From Flavobacteriales bacterium (GTDB lineage Bacteria; Bacteroidota; Bacteroidia; Flavobacteriales_E; Vicingaceae), in NCBI GenBank assembly GCA_026196775.1, contig JAPHUD010000018.1, positions 62,001 through 126,000 of the forward strand: a stretch of 64,000 nt of DNA. The letters are read 5' to 3'. Positions 17,094 through 25,452 of this stretch are shown piece by piece. A program made the position numbers and the translations under genes. Within the stretch, counting starts at the first letter, position 1. Every line of letters starts with the position of its first letter. The notes beneath the pieces were generated by a model that was given only the letters and a program-made list of their open reading frames with translations, had not been told where the DNA came from and ran no database searches.

Positions 17094-19031
17094 TTAAATA
17101 CGAACTCCAATCATACAAACATCATCAACTTGCTCTAAGTCTCCTTTCCAATCATTAAAACGTTGTTCTAATATTTCTTTTTGCTCATTCATGTTTTTAT
17201 CTTGAATGGATAAAAGCAGATTTTTTAAAGGTTTATACATAAACTTTTTACCTTTTGGCCCACCGAATTGGTCGGCATATCCATCAGAAAATATGTAGAT
17301 GCTATCTCCTTTTTGTAGTTCTATTGTGTGTGATGTAAATGGTAAATTTTTAAAATGCTTTCCAATAGGTTGTTTGTCAGGTCTAATATCTATAAGCTCA
17401 AAGTTCAATTTTTGATGTTCGGAGTTGTTAATCGGACGAATTATCCATAAAGGATTATTAGCACCTGCGTATTGCAAAATTGCGGTTGTTTGTGATTTTT
17501 CACTTTCAATTTTATACTTTATACTGCATAAAGCTATATCCATTCCATCCCTAACATCTTCTTCACTTTTTTCAAATTCTGAGATAACAATCTCACGAGT
17601 TTTATTCAAAATTTCACTAGGGTTAGTTAGTCCGTATTCTCTAACACTTCTATTTAGTCCGTTATTACATATTACGCTAACCATAGCACCAGGCACCCCA
17701 TGTCCCGTACAATCTGCTGCTGCGAATAATACGGTATTGTTTTTGTTTTCCAGCCAATAAAAATCTCCGGCAACAATATCTTTTGGTTTGTATAAAATAA
17801 AAGAATCTTGTAAATGTTCTTTTATGGTTTTAATAGATGGTAATATGGCCGACTGTATTCGTTTAGCATATTTAATACTATCAGTAACTTCTTTGCTTTT
17901 TACTTCAAGCAATAGTTTTTGGGTTTTAATTTTATTGGTTAGTTTTTTGGCTCGAATAAATATGATTATTACAAAAACGATAATTACAATGCACAACAAA
18001 ATAAAGTAGATAAGTTGTGATATTTTTGATTTTGCTTCAAGTGTATTAAGTTGTTCTTTTTTTATTTTTAATTCTTGTTTTGTAATTATACGTTCTTTTT
18101 CAGTTAATCTAAGTCGAGTTTCAATTTCATTGATTTTGTTTATTTTTTCAAGGGTGAAAATTTCTTTTTCAATTTTATCATTTAACTTTTTAACTTCCAA
18201 AGCTTTTTTAAAGTCTTTTTGCTTTTCATAAAGTTCAATTAACACTATATATGCTTCATTGGCTTCGTGTAATAAATTGTTATTTTCAGCAATTGTTATA
18301 CTTTTAAGTAATGTAGATTCTGCTTTAGCATAATTTTTAAGGTTAAAGTAGGTTGTAGCAATTAGAGTTAGACAGGTTGCTTTACTGTCAATCATGTTGT
18401 GTTTGTTGGCAATTTCTAAAGCTTTATTATATTCTTGTATAGCAGTACCATAATTTCTAACATTAAAATAATAGGTTCCAAAGTTTTGATGAAAGTAATA
18501 CTTACTACTTTCTTTCATTTTTTCCTCAAATCTTTTCAGTTTAGATAAATAATATAAAGCAGAATCATTTTCTTCTTTATCTAAGTAATCTAAGCTAATA
18601 TTGGTTAAAGAACTAATTATTCCAGTAGTATCTTTTGCTTCGGTATAAAGAGATATTGCTTTTTTTTGATGAAAAAGAGCTTGTTCTTCATTAGAAATTC
18701 TATTTAATAAAATGCTTTTTAGAGAGTAACATTTAGCTAAGAGAGATAAATTATTTTCCTTTTCTAATAGGTTTATTGCTTTAGCTAAAAGTAGAGAAGC
18801 TTCATCAAATTCTGTTTTTAAAATTAGATACCTAGACTGACAGATATAAATTTCAGCTAATTCAATTTTAGTTTTTGATTCTATTTTTTCTAATGCTTTA
18901 CAAATTATATAGGAAGAGTCTGGATTGGAATAAAAAACTTCATTAGCAATAAGTAGTTTTTCACTAAGCTTTGACGCAAAAATTAGTTGACAGTTTAAAA
19001 GAATTATAAGGTATAAAATTAGTTTTTTCAT
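17094..19031 (-). CDS. TPR membrane sensor with SpoIIE-type phosphatase domain
   Basis: The 645-residue protein has a signal peptide or N-terminal anchor (1-20), a periplasmic TPR array (about 25-290), a coiled coil rich in K and E, one membrane helix (LIYFILLCIVIIVFVIIIFI, about 342-361) and a cytoplasmic SpoIIE domain (about 395-643). Phosphatase motifs are complete: DIVAGDFYW, AADCTGHGVPGAMVSV, RDGMDIALC, SDGYADQFGGPKGKK and EQVDDVCMIGVRI. It is a clear paralogue of the upstream gene 24 bp away and, in its C-terminal domain, of the propeller protein at 13774. It converges on that gene. It is the last gene of a leftward run that starts with glycan genes, which suggests cotranscription. Confidence 0.9.
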   Translation of the reverse strand: MKKLILYLIILLNCQLIFASKLSEKLLIANEVFYSNPDSSYIICKALEKIESKTKIELAEIYICQSRYLILKTEFDEASLLLAKAINLLEKENNLSLLAKCYSLKSILLNRISNEEQALFHQKKAISLYTEAKDTTGIISSLTNISLDYLDKEENDSALYYLSKLKRFEEKMKESSKYYFHQNFGTYYFNVRNYGTAIQEYNKALEIANKHNMIDSKATCLTLIATTYFNLKNYAKAESTLLKSITIAENNNLLHEANEAYIVLIELYEKQKDFKKALEVKKLNDKIEKEIFTLEKINKINEIETRLRLTEKERIITKQELKIKKEQLNTLEAKSKISQLIYFILLCIVIIVFVIIIFIRAKKLTNKIKTQKLLLEVKSKEVTDSIKYAKRIQSAILPSIKTIKEHLQDSFILYKPKDIVAGDFYWLENKNNTVLFAAADCTGHGVPGAMVSVICNNGLNRSVREYGLTNPSEILNKTREIVISEFEKSEEDVRDGMDIALCSIKYKIESEKSQTTAILQYAGANNPLWIIRPINNSEHQKLNFELIDIRPDKQPIGKHFKNLPFTSHTIELQKGDSIYIFSDGYADQFGGPKGKKFMYKPLKNLLLSIQDKNMNEQKEILEQRFNDWKGDLEQVDDVCMIGVRI

Positions 19032-19054
19032 TATAGAGTAGCCTGATTTTTAAT

Positions 19055-21334
19055 TTATACACTTACTGCAATTACACAAACATCATCAACTTGTTCCAAA
19101 TCTCCTTTCCATTGATTAAAGTGATTTTGAACAGCTATTTTTTGTTCTTGCATGTTTTTATCCTGAATTGAAATTAGAAATTCTTTAAAAGGTTTGTACA
19201 TCATTTTTTTACCTTTAGGACCACCAAACTGATCGGCATATCCATCAGTAAAAATATAAATAGTATCTCCTTTTTGTAAACTAACAGTATGATTAGTGAA
19301 ATTATTTTGTCTGAAATGTTTGCCAATAGGTTGTTTGTCGGCTTTAATCTCTACAAGTTCAAAGTTAGAAGTTTTATTTTCGAGATTGTTAACTGGACGA
19401 ATTACCCAAAGTGGGTTATTAGCTCCAGCATACTGTAGTGTTGCATAATTTTCTGAAAGTTGGATACTACAAAGAGCTATGTCCATTCCATCTCTAAGTT
19501 TAGAGTCATCACCACTTCTCTCAAAAGTTTTAATAACTAATTCCCTAACTTTATTAAGTATTTCAGCAGGTTGCTTTAAGTTGTACTCACCAATAGCTCT
19601 GTTTAATGCTCCATTACAAACTACGCTTACCATGGCTCCAGGAACCCCATGTCCTGTACAATCGGCAGCAGCGAAGTAGATAGTCTCGCCTTCTTTTTGT
19701 GAGCTGGGGGGAGATTCCATCCAATAAAAATCTCCAGCAACTATGTCTTTTGGTTGATAATAAATAAAACTATTTTTTAGTGTAGATTCAAATTCTTCTT
19801 CAGTAGGTAGAATGGAGTTTTGTATATTTTTAGCATAGTTAATACTATCAGTTATTTCTTTGGTTTTTGCTTCTACAATTTCTTTTTGGTGGTTAATTAT
19901 TATTTTTTGCTTCTGACTTTCTTTATATCTCATAAAAACAAAACTTCCGAATAATAATAAGACTAAAATTCCTCCGCTAAGTCCATATCTTTCGATAGTT
20001 TGTCTTTTTATTTTTTCATCTTTAGCAGTAATTTCTGCTTGTATAATTTTTTCTTTTTCAACATTTTTAATGCTATCAGCAAGTAGTTTTTTTTCATACT
20101 CATATTGAAACTGTTTTTGCAAGGTAGCCTCTTTTATTGATAAGCTACTTATGCTATCTTGCATTTTATAATATAATTCTTGTAAATCATAAGCTTCTTT
20201 AAATTCTCTTTTGTGATAGGCAACATCTTTTAATATTTCAGCTGCATTTTTAATAGATTCAGGGAAACCAATTTTTTTGGCTATAGCTAAACTTCTATTA
20301 GCAAAATCGTACGATGAGCTTAAATCACCTAGTTCTTTATAAGTTAAACTAATGTTTTTTAATGAATATGCTTTTCCTTCGTTATCTTCAATTTCGGAAT
20401 AAATTTGATAGGCTTCTTTATGTTTTAATAATACATGATTTAAAATGGAATTTTTGTTAAGTGTATTATCAGTTACAAGACTCATTTCTAGAACAGCTAT
20501 TTTACTTAAAGAAGTAGCTATTCCTTTTTTTAGTTGTAATTCCTTATAAATTTTTAGAGACTGGTTAAAGTAATCAATCGCTTCTTTTTTCTTTTCTTGA
20601 TTAGTATAAACAGATCCTATATTACTGTATAATCTAGCAATTCCTTTTTGAGTTCCACTTTCTTTTTCAATTAAGAGTGCTTCTCTATAATAGTTTAAAG
20701 CTTTATCATATTCTTCTAATTTAAAATAAACTCCTCCAATATTATTGAGGGCTAAAGCAATTTCTTCTTTTTCTTTAAGTGCTTTATTAAGTTTTAATGA
20801 TTGGTGATAATATTCTAAAGCCCTTAAAATATCTCCTTGTTGTTTAAAAATAAAGCCAATATTGTTTAGTGCTGTTGGAATTACTGTTAAATCATCAATT
20901 TCTTTACTGATTGTAATAGCTTCTTCAAAAGAAAAGACAGCATTTTGGTAGTCATCAACCCCGAAATAATAATAGCCTAAGTTATTATAATAAGAAGCAA
21001 TATTTTTTTTATAAAAATTTATGAGAGTTTTATTGTTTTTTGCTTTTTCAATTAGTTTCAATGATTTTTTCATAAGAAAATCATTGTATTTCATCCAGAT
21101 TTTATTTTCACAGTTAGTGATAAGATGATTTAGTTGAAATAATTTAATGGAGTCATTTTTGGTATTATGGTAATTGGTTAATGAGGAATCTATAACAGTT
21201 TTATCTTCTTTAGTAAGTGATTCCAAGTTTAAAGAATCAACTAAGTAGAACTTTTTATCAGCAAATTCTTGTGCATTAAGAAATTGAAAATTTCCAATAA
21301 ATAATAAAACCAATATGATAGTTAATTGTTTCAA
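19055..21334 (-). CDS. TPR membrane sensor with SpoIIE-type phosphatase domain (paralogue)
   Basis: The 759-residue protein has a signal peptide (1-21, ending FLNAQ), six or more well-formed TPRs (about 105-330; for example ALNNIGFIFKQQGDILRALE), a coiled coil, a membrane helix (about 450-470), and a SpoIIE phosphatase domain (about 515-758) with DIVAGDFYW, AADCTGHGVPGAMVSV, RDGMDIALC and TDGYADQFGGPKGKK. The start is a TTG at 21332-21334 that overlaps the TGA stop of the GT2 gene (TTGA), the equivalent of an ATGA coupling. No ATG within the signal peptide could replace it. The overlap ties expression of this phosphatase to a glycosyltransferase. Its partner kinase and substrate are unknown. 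Confidence 0.9.
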   Translation of the reverse strand: MKQLTIILVLLFIGNFQFLNAQEFADKKFYLVDSLNLESLTKEDKTVIDSSLTNYHNTKNDSIKLFQLNHLITNCENKIWMKYNDFLMKKSLKLIEKAKNNKTLINFYKKNIASYYNNLGYYYFGVDDYQNAVFSFEEAITISKEIDDLTVIPTALNNIGFIFKQQGDILRALEYYHQSLKLNKALKEKEEIALALNNIGGVYFKLEEYDKALNYYREALLIEKESGTQKGIARLYSNIGSVYTNQEKKKEAIDYFNQSLKIYKELQLKKGIATSLSKIAVLEMSLVTDNTLNKNSILNHVLLKHKEAYQIYSEIEDNEGKAYSLKNISLTYKELGDLSSSYDFANRSLAIAKKIGFPESIKNAAEILKDVAYHKREFKEAYDLQELYYKMQDSISSLSIKEATLQKQFQYEYEKKLLADSIKNVEKEKIIQAEITAKDEKIKRQTIERYGLSGGILVLLLFGSFVFMRYKESQKQKIIINHQKEIVEAKTKEITDSINYAKNIQNSILPTEEEFESTLKNSFIYYQPKDIVAGDFYWMESPPSSQKEGETIYFAAADCTGHGVPGAMVSVVCNGALNRAIGEYNLKQPAEILNKVRELVIKTFERSGDDSKLRDGMDIALCSIQLSENYATLQYAGANNPLWVIRPVNNLENKTSNFELVEIKADKQPIGKHFRQNNFTNHTVSLQKGDTIYIFTDGYADQFGGPKGKKMMYKPFKEFLISIQDKNMQEQKIAVQNHFNQWKGDLEQVDDVCVIAVSV

Positions 21335-22260
21335 TTAATTATTTCATTTATGATATAAGTAGGTCTATTCTTAACGCTTTCAAAAATTTTACCTACATAC
21401 AAACCGACCATTCCTAATACAGAAATAATGGCTCCAGAAAAAAAACTTAATAATAAAGCTAAACTTGCCCAACCATCAGTTCTGTAATCTCCTAATAAAT
21501 ACATAATTACTAAGGTTAAAGCTGCTATAACAGATAAAAAAGATAGCAAAACACCCATTTTAACAGTAAGTCTAAGTGGTTTATCTGAAAAAGTAAGAAT
21601 GGTATTTATGGCTAATTTTAATCGTTTTTTCATAGAGTAAGAGGACTTTCCATCTTCTCGTTCAGCATGTTGAATAGATACTTTTGCGTAGTTAAATCCA
21701 ACTAATTGCTGTAACATAGGGTAGTATCGGTTGCTATCGCCAATTAATTTCATGGCTTCAACAGCTTTTCTGTTATAGCAAACAAAATTAGCAACCGTAT
21801 TATCCTGATTGGTTTCTGTTAGATAACTTAATACTGCATAAAACCATTTAGAAGCTAATTTTTTTACAAAATCATCTTTTCGGTTTTCTCGACTGGCAGC
21901 AACAATTTCGTAGCCTTCTTTTGCTTTGTTGAGTAATTTATAAATTTCTTCGGGCTGGTCTTGTAAATCACAATCCATGGTAATAATATATTTACCTTTA
22001 CTTGCATCTAAACCAGCTTGCAGAGCATGTTGTTGCCCACAATTTTTACTCAATTTAATCCCTTTTACGAAAGGGTATTTAGCACAGTTTTCTTTGATTT
22101 TTTTCCAAGAATCATCAGGACCATTATCTTCTACTAAAATAATTTCGAAATTATCAGCGAGTTTGGAAATAGATTCAATAGTACGTTCAACCAGTTTGTC
22201 TATTAGGTTTTCTGCCTTATAAACAGGGCTAACTATGGATATTTCTATTGTTGAGTTCAA
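21331..22260 (-). CDS. GT2 family (DPM1/GtrB-like) polyprenyl-phosphate glycosyltransferase
   Basis: The 309-residue protein has a GT-A domain starting VSPVYKAENLIDKLVERT, the nucleotide and metal motifs EDNGPDDSW and MDCDLQDQPEEI, and two C-terminal membrane helices (about 230-255 and 265-290). This matches GtrB/ArnC-type enzymes that load a sugar onto undecaprenyl phosphate at the inner membrane. The start is TTG (22258-22260); no ATG is available before the catalytic domain. It lies 35 bp after a methyltransferase gene and overlaps the next phosphatase gene by four bases. It probably supplies a lipid-linked sugar for the surface glycan built by this cluster. Confidence 0.9.
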   Translation of the reverse strand: MNSTIEISIVSPVYKAENLIDKLVERTIESISKLADNFEIILVEDNGPDDSWKKIKENCAKYPFVKGIKLSKNCGQQHALQAGLDASKGKYIITMDCDLQDQPEEIYKLLNKAKEGYEIVAASRENRKDDFVKKLASKWFYAVLSYLTETNQDNTVANFVCYNRKAVEAMKLIGDSNRYYPMLQQLVGFNYAKVSIQHAEREDGKSSYSMKKRLKLAINTILTFSDKPLRLTVKMGVLLSFLSVIAALTLVIMYLLGDYRTDGWASLALLLSFFSGAIISVLGMVGLYVGKIFESVKNRPTYIINEIIN

Positions 22261-22295
22261 AAGACTTTTGGAGTTTTGTTATTACTGTTTATGAT

Positions 22296-23015
22296 TTATT
22301 TTAAATGCTTAACTTTTTCTGCCCTTATAAAATATTGAGCTCCAATTGGCAACCAAGATAGTAAATTTTCTGTAAAATGAAAAACCTTAAATAATTTATG
22401 TCGCGGAAAAAAAATGGTATATTTTATTTCTTTTAAAGATAGTCCACTATTTGTGATTAGTTTTTTGTGGTAACTAGGTTTTAATAAAACAGCATCTTTA
22501 TCGAATTCACATTCATTCACTACTTTTCTTGTAAGCGGATTATTAGGGTTATGCTCAAAATTATAGAACCTGCCACCTTGTTTTAAAATGTGTTTAATTT
22601 CTAATAAGATATCTTCATGTAAATGGTGTTCAATGTGGTGAAAAACCATAGATGTAAATACTAAGTCAAACTCCTCATTGTTAAATGGGATTTTTACTCC
22701 ATTAAATGTAGAAAATGTAGTATTTGGGAGTTCTTTTTTTTGAGCTTGTTTAATACTTTCTTCAGAAACATCAATACCAACAATAGTTGCATTAGGAAAA
22801 TATTTTCGCAAATAGATAGAACTATTACCATCGCCACAGCCAAAATCAAGAATTTTTAATGTTTTTGAATTATCTTCAAAGTTTAGTAATTCTAGAATTT
22901 TATATTCACTAAAGAAATCACTATTTGCGCCACTTAAAGCAATAGCTTTATTGTGTGTTTCTCTATAACCCTCCGCAAATTCATCAAAATTATCAAAGTC
23001 TCTTTTTTTGTTCAT
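22296..23015 (-). CDS. Class I SAM-dependent methyltransferase
   Basis: The 239-residue protein has the SAM-binding motif I ILDFGCGDGNSSIYL (about 55-69), the acidic end of beta 2 in VGIDVSEESI, and motif IV DLVFTSMVFHHIEHH. It belongs to the UbiE/Methyltransf_11-like group. Its place between a Gfo/Idh/MocA sugar reductase (4 bp upstream) and a lipid-linked GT2 (35 bp downstream) makes a sugar or glycolipid the probable substrate, but nothing in the sequence identifies it. It is soluble, without a signal peptide. Confidence 0.85.
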   Translation of the reverse strand: MNKKRDFDNFDEFAEGYRETHNKAIALSGANSDFFSEYKILELLNFEDNSKTLKILDFGCGDGNSSIYLRKYFPNATIVGIDVSEESIKQAQKKELPNTTFSTFNGVKIPFNNEEFDLVFTSMVFHHIEHHLHEDILLEIKHILKQGGRFYNFEHNPNNPLTRKVVNECEFDKDAVLLKPSYHKKLITNSGLSLKEIKYTIFFPRHKLFKVFHFTENLLSWLPIGAQYFIRAEKVKHLK

Positions 23016-23019
23016 ATAC

Positions 23020-23979
23020 TTAGATTGCTATGTCTCTTATTTCTTGAATTAATTTGGCTTGATTTAATATCTCATCATATTTTGGCTTATAATTTTGCTT
23101 TCTAATATTTTTCACAAACTCATGTAAGATATTTATAAAATGGTTTTCAGCAGGAACTTCAATATCAAATTTTTCTTCTTGTTGTTCTATTGTTATAAGA
23201 GGTTTGAAATCTGGAGCGGGAGTAAAAGCTCTGTGAGCAATGATTTTTCCTTTACTACCCCAGATTTCATAATTACATTGATAGAAATTATCGAAACCAA
23301 AAGCTACTTCACTGAATAATCCATTTTTGTTTTTTAGAAAGGCTCCACCAAAAATATCAATGTCATTTTCGTTATAGTTAAGAGAAGCAGCTTTTACATT
23401 CAAATCGTTGTCCAAAAACAATTGGCTGGCTCTAATAGTATAGGCAGCGGCATCTAATAATGCACCGCCTCCTAATTTTTTATTGTATCTAAAGTTATCA
23501 GATGGTAATGGTGGAAATCCAAATGAACTTCTAAAACACCTTATTTCTCCTATTTTATCTTCTGCAATAAGTTGTTTTACAATTTGGTGTTGACCATGAT
23601 AGACAAACATAAAGTTCTCCATAATTAGTAAGCCTTTTTCTTTTGCTTTTTGCACCATCTTTTCAGCAGAAGAATAGTTCATTGCTAACGATTTTTCTAT
23701 TAAAATATGTTTGCCAGCTTCTAAGGCTTTTAATACCCATTCTTCATGCAATCCTGTAGGTAAAGGCATGTAGATAATATCAATATCTTTTTTATCAATA
23801 AGTTTTTGATATCCTTCTACAGCTTCACATCCAAATAAATTGGCAAATTCTTGAGCTTTTTCTGCTGTTCTACTAGCAACAGCTACTAATTCAAAATCAG
23901 AAATAGATAAAATTGCGGGAATAACACTTTTTTTTGCTATGTTGGCACAGCCTAAAACACCTATTTTTAGTTTTTGCAT
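23020..23979 (-). CDS. Gfo/Idh/MocA family oxidoreductase, probable NDP-sugar ketoreductase
   Basis: The 319-residue protein has an N-terminal Rossmann fold (KIGVLGCANIAKKSVIPAI), the EKSLAMN motif (EKPLA in most members) at about 95, and a C-terminal alpha/beta domain with GGGALLDAAAYTIRASQ. The family includes NAD(P)-dependent sugar reductases. One member, KijD10, reduces the 3-keto group produced after NDP-hexose 2,3-dehydration. The gene directly follows an NDP-hexose 2,3-dehydratase gene (7 bp gap), so C-3 ketoreduction in a 2-deoxysugar pathway is the best-supported role. This is inference from context and family. Confidence 0.85.
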   Translation of the reverse strand: MQKLKIGVLGCANIAKKSVIPAILSISDFELVAVASRTAEKAQEFANLFGCEAVEGYQKLIDKKDIDIIYMPLPTGLHEEWVLKALEAGKHILIEKSLAMNYSSAEKMVQKAKEKGLLIMENFMFVYHGQHQIVKQLIAEDKIGEIRCFRSSFGFPPLPSDNFRYNKKLGGGALLDAAAYTIRASQLFLDNDLNVKAASLNYNENDIDIFGGAFLKNKNGLFSEVAFGFDNFYQCNYEIWGSKGKIIAHRAFTPAPDFKPLITIEQQEEKFDIEVPAENHFINILHEFVKNIRKQNYKPKYDEILNQAKLIQEIRDIAI

Positions 23980-23986
23980 AATTCGT

Positions 23987-25408
23987 TTATTTAAACTTTA
24001 TAGTCGATAATAAACTTCTCGACTGGATATTTAAATAGTTATTAAATTTAATAAAATCTTTTAGTTGATTTAATGTCATCCAACAAAACTTTTCAGGTAC
24101 TTCAACCTCAAAATCATCAGCTACCTCAATTAGCATATTTTTATTTTGTTCTTGATAAAACCTTCCACCTTCTTCGGATTGAAATGTGTTATAAAGTACT
24201 TTTGCATGGTGTTTTTCAGGATTTAAAACAATATCTAAAAATTCCACTTCATATTCATTTTCTCCCTTCCGGTAATTACCCGTTAAACATTGTACTGTTG
24301 GAGCTAATTCAATAATATCGAAATTGCCGGATTCTAATTTTGCTTGCACTAAAAAGTGATAAACTCCATTTATTTTTTTAATTAAAAAAGCAATAATTCC
24401 TTCTTGAGCAGACTTTACTAACGGTTGCGTCCAACTTTTTACTTCTCTATTACCAATTTCTGCCTTTACAGCCACTACAGAAAAATATTTATGGTCTTTA
24501 TGATGAATAGAAAAATCGTCTTTTTTCCAATCACTTATACTGTTTAGGGGTATTTTTTCTACTTCCAACTCAGCAAAAGATTTTAATCGAGTAATCCAAG
24601 AAATAATATGCTCTATAGAATGTATGGCTTTTGAATTATCCAACTCCGATATAAGAAAGTTATTTAATTTTAAATCCGTATTTTCTTCTTTTTTTAAGCT
24701 TTCAAAAGTGCTTAAATCTCCAAAAGGAATACCTGAAATAACAGTTCTGGTATCCATATTAATGATGTTGTCGTACTTTAGTAACTCTTTTATTTGTCCT
24801 AGTGTTAACCAACAAAAATTGTCTTTGAGTTCAATTTCACTATTAATCTCCACAATCATATTTCTATTTCTCTTTTTTAGAAAACGAGCGCCTTGTTCCG
24901 ATTGAAGCTGATCTAATAATACAGTTACATCTTTCCGTTCAGATAAAAAATAATCTAAATAAAACGGTGCATTTCCTTGGTGAACTTGCGTGTAATTGCT
25001 TTTTGTTGCTTGTAAAGTTGGTGAAACTTGTACCACATTAATGTTTCCGGGTTCTATTTTGGCCTGCATTAAAAAGTGTAAAGTATTATTAAACTTTTTG
25101 GTAATAATTCCTAAAAAACCTATTTCAGGTTGGTTGATAATTGGCTGTGACCACTCTGATACTTTTCCCCAATTAGTTTTTATGTTGATACCTTCAATAG
25201 AAAAAAACTTACCCGAAAAATGTTCTAAATTGCCCGTAGTGGAGTTGAATCCCCAATTTTCCATATCAGAAAATGGTATAAATGTAATTTTATGATGGGT
25301 TGCTTTCTCTTTTTCTTCTATCCAATGCAAAAAATCATCATTGCTCATTAATGTATTTTCTGTTGTTAGAGCAGATTTTAGAAAATGATATTTGATGTTG
25401 TTATTCAT
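23987..25408 (-). CDS. NDP-hexose 2,3-dehydratase
   Basis: The 473-residue protein is built from two similar halves (about 15-225 and 255-470). Paired motifs are SEQGARFLKKRNRNM with SEEGGRFYQEQNKNM, FCWLTLGQIKELLKYDN with FCWMTLNQLKDFIKFNN, and FLMQAKIEPGN with FLVQAKLESGN. This duplicated architecture and length are those of the NDP-hexose 2,3-dehydratase family (TylX3, SpnO, EvaA), which removes the C-2 hydroxyl of an NDP-4-keto-6-deoxyhexose, the first step to 2-deoxysugars. The family is best known from antibiotic glycosides and some O-antigens. The neighbouring reductase fits the next step. The NDP-glucose 4,6-dehydratase needed before it is not in this window. Confidence 0.9.
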   Translation of the reverse strand: MNNNIKYHFLKSALTTENTLMSNDDFLHWIEEKEKATHHKITFIPFSDMENWGFNSTTGNLEHFSGKFFSIEGINIKTNWGKVSEWSQPIINQPEIGFLGIITKKFNNTLHFLMQAKIEPGNINVVQVSPTLQATKSNYTQVHQGNAPFYLDYFLSERKDVTVLLDQLQSEQGARFLKKRNRNMIVEINSEIELKDNFCWLTLGQIKELLKYDNIINMDTRTVISGIPFGDLSTFESLKKEENTDLKLNNFLISELDNSKAIHSIEHIISWITRLKSFAELEVEKIPLNSISDWKKDDFSIHHKDHKYFSVVAVKAEIGNREVKSWTQPLVKSAQEGIIAFLIKKINGVYHFLVQAKLESGNFDIIELAPTVQCLTGNYRKGENEYEVEFLDIVLNPEKHHAKVLYNTFQSEEGGRFYQEQNKNMLIEVADDFEVEVPEKFCWMTLNQLKDFIKFNNYLNIQSRSLLSTIKFK

Positions 25409-25452
25409 TGTGTTATTTGCAAAATAAAAGTAGTGAAATTTTTGATTTTCTC

